From: Nonomuraea pusilla
GTDB lineage: Bacteria; Actinomycetota; Actinomycetes; Streptosporangiales; Streptosporangiaceae
Length of the DNA: 64,000 nt
Assembly (NCBI RefSeq): GCF_900109355.1
Contig: NZ_FOBF01000002.1
Span: 186,001 to 250,000 of the forward strand
Direction of reading: 5' to 3'
This document shows positions 63,398 to 64,000 of this stretch, one piece after another; position 1 is the first letter of the stretch, and each line of letters opens with the position of its first letter. The position numbers and the translations under genes were made by a program. The notes beneath the pieces were generated by a model. The model made no database searches, had not been told where the DNA came from, and was given only the letters and a program-made list of their open reading frames with translations.

Positions 63398-64000
63398 CAC
63401 GTCACCTCCTTGAACGCCCTGGTGCGCCGGAAGCCGATAATCGAGATCACCGCGACGATCAGGTAGACGTAGATCGACATGGCCGAGGCGAGGCCGTACC
63501 GGGCGCCCTCCTGGCCGAACGCGAGCCGGAACGTGTACGTGATCAGCAGGTCGGTCGCGCCGGCCGTCGGGTCGTCCGAGGGGAACGGGCCGCCGGACGT
63601 CACCAGGAAGATGCCGTTGAAGTTGTTGAAGTTGAACGCGAACGACGACACGAGCAGCGGCGCGAGCGCGAGGAGCAGCAGCGGCAGGGTGACCTTGCCG
63701 AAGCGCTGCCAGGCCGAGGCGCCGTCCACCTGGGCGGCCTCCATGTACTCCGCCGGGATCGTCTGCAGCGCGCCCGTGGCGACGAGGAACATGTAGGGGA
63801 AGCCGAGCCACAGCTGCACGAGCAGCACCGACAGCCGCGCGGTGAGCGGCGTGCCGAGCCAGTCGGTGTGCAGGCCGAACAGCCGGTTGATCAGGCCGAA
63901 GTCGGTGTTGAACAGGTCGCGCCAGACGAGCAGCATGGCGAACGCGGGCATGGCGTACGGCAGGACGATGAGCGTGCGGTAGAAGCGCACGCCCCGCATG
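63397..64000 (-). CDS. Sugar ABC transporter permease (MalF-type), partial at right edge
   Basis: The C-terminal 200 residues are in the window. They contain four or more membrane segments, a P2-loop-like region (NTDFGLINRLFG), and the EAA loop IPAEYMEAAQVDGASAWQRFGKVTLPLLLLAL. The MalF-type late text NNFNGIFLVTSGGPFPSDDPTAGATDLLITYTFRLAF is recognisable in parts. Its start is beyond the window. It is coupled to the MalG-type gene by a TGATG overlap. Confidence 0.93.
   Translation of the reverse strand, partial: MRGVRFYRTLIVLPYAMPAFAMLLVWRDLFNTDFGLINRLFGLHTDWLGTPLTARLSVLLVQLWLGFPYMFLVATGALQTIPAEYMEAAQVDGASAWQRFGKVTLPLLLLALAPLLVSSFAFNFNNFNGIFLVTSGGPFPSDDPTAGATDLLITYTFRLAFGQEGARYGLASAMSIYVYLIVAVISIIGFRRTRAFKEVT

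Overview
The window is very GC-rich, with dense genes, strong third-position GC bias, GTG and TTG starts, and several leaderless promoters of the TANNNT-6 nt-start type. This points to a filamentous actinobacterium. A Streptosporangiales member such as Nonomuraea would fit, but that is inference because no rRNA or tRNA gene is present.

Layout. (1) 1-10.84 kb: a compact biosynthetic locus I cannot match to a known pathway. A leftward operon encodes an adenylation-thiolation-reductase protein, an MbtH-like protein, a condensation-adenylation-thiolation NRPS and a thioesterase cut by the window edge. A rightward operon encodes a divergent argininosuccinate-synthase-like enzyme with altered active-site loops, an aldo/keto reductase and a sulfotransferase-like protein. 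Between them lies a short leader or precursor-like ORF. (2) 10.84-13.54 kb: an inserted island bounded by 14-bp inverted repeats, with a 24-bp direct repeat at or near each end. It carries a TIM-barrel hydrolase-like gene, a TetR regulator, an MFS remnant and a broken transposase. (3) 13.77-17.04 kb: an ABC exporter divergent from a histidine kinase/response regulator pair. (4) 17.04-18.95 kb: decayed genes and simple repeats around one intact VOC gene. (5) 18.95-23.92 kb: a second two-component system, whose kinase has a tail of seven 16-residue repeats, flanked by two related small secreted Cys proteins. (6) 24.2-29.1 kb: FAD monooxygenase, short zinc ribbon, rhodanese-CBS protein, an unknown protein and a frameshifted MFS gene. 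(7) 29.2-38.2 kb: a peptide-uptake locus (Dpp/Opp-type ABC transporter, S33 peptidase, GntR regulator, M17 aminopeptidase). (8) 38.3-44.5 kb: DUF72 protein, propeller protein, MFS, secreted metallophosphatase, and a GH46 chitosanase under two CsnR-type palindromes, then a GNAT acetyltransferase. (9) 44.5-48.6 kb: ABC remnants, a TetR-controlled oxidoreductase/SnoaL operon and a decayed RecT-type phage remnant. (10) 48.9-60.7 kb: housekeeping and secreted proteins, a MacB-type ABC exporter, a YncE-like lipoprotein and a cupin. (11) 60.76-64 kb: a maltodextrin-type operon (GH13 enzyme and two sugar ABC permeases, the last cut by the window edge).

How the genes work together. Translational coupling by ATGA/GTGA overlaps is widespread: in the NRPS locus, both two-component systems, the peptide ABC operon, the MacB pair and the sugar operon. 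These define operons with good confidence. The most novel element is the first 10.8 kb. The reductase domain predicts a peptide or amino aldehyde, the aldo/keto reductase could reduce it, the ASS-like enzyme could adenylate and condense an amine-bearing partner, and the sulfotransferase could sulfate the product. This chemistry is inference. All calls come from reading sequence motifs; no database search was run.
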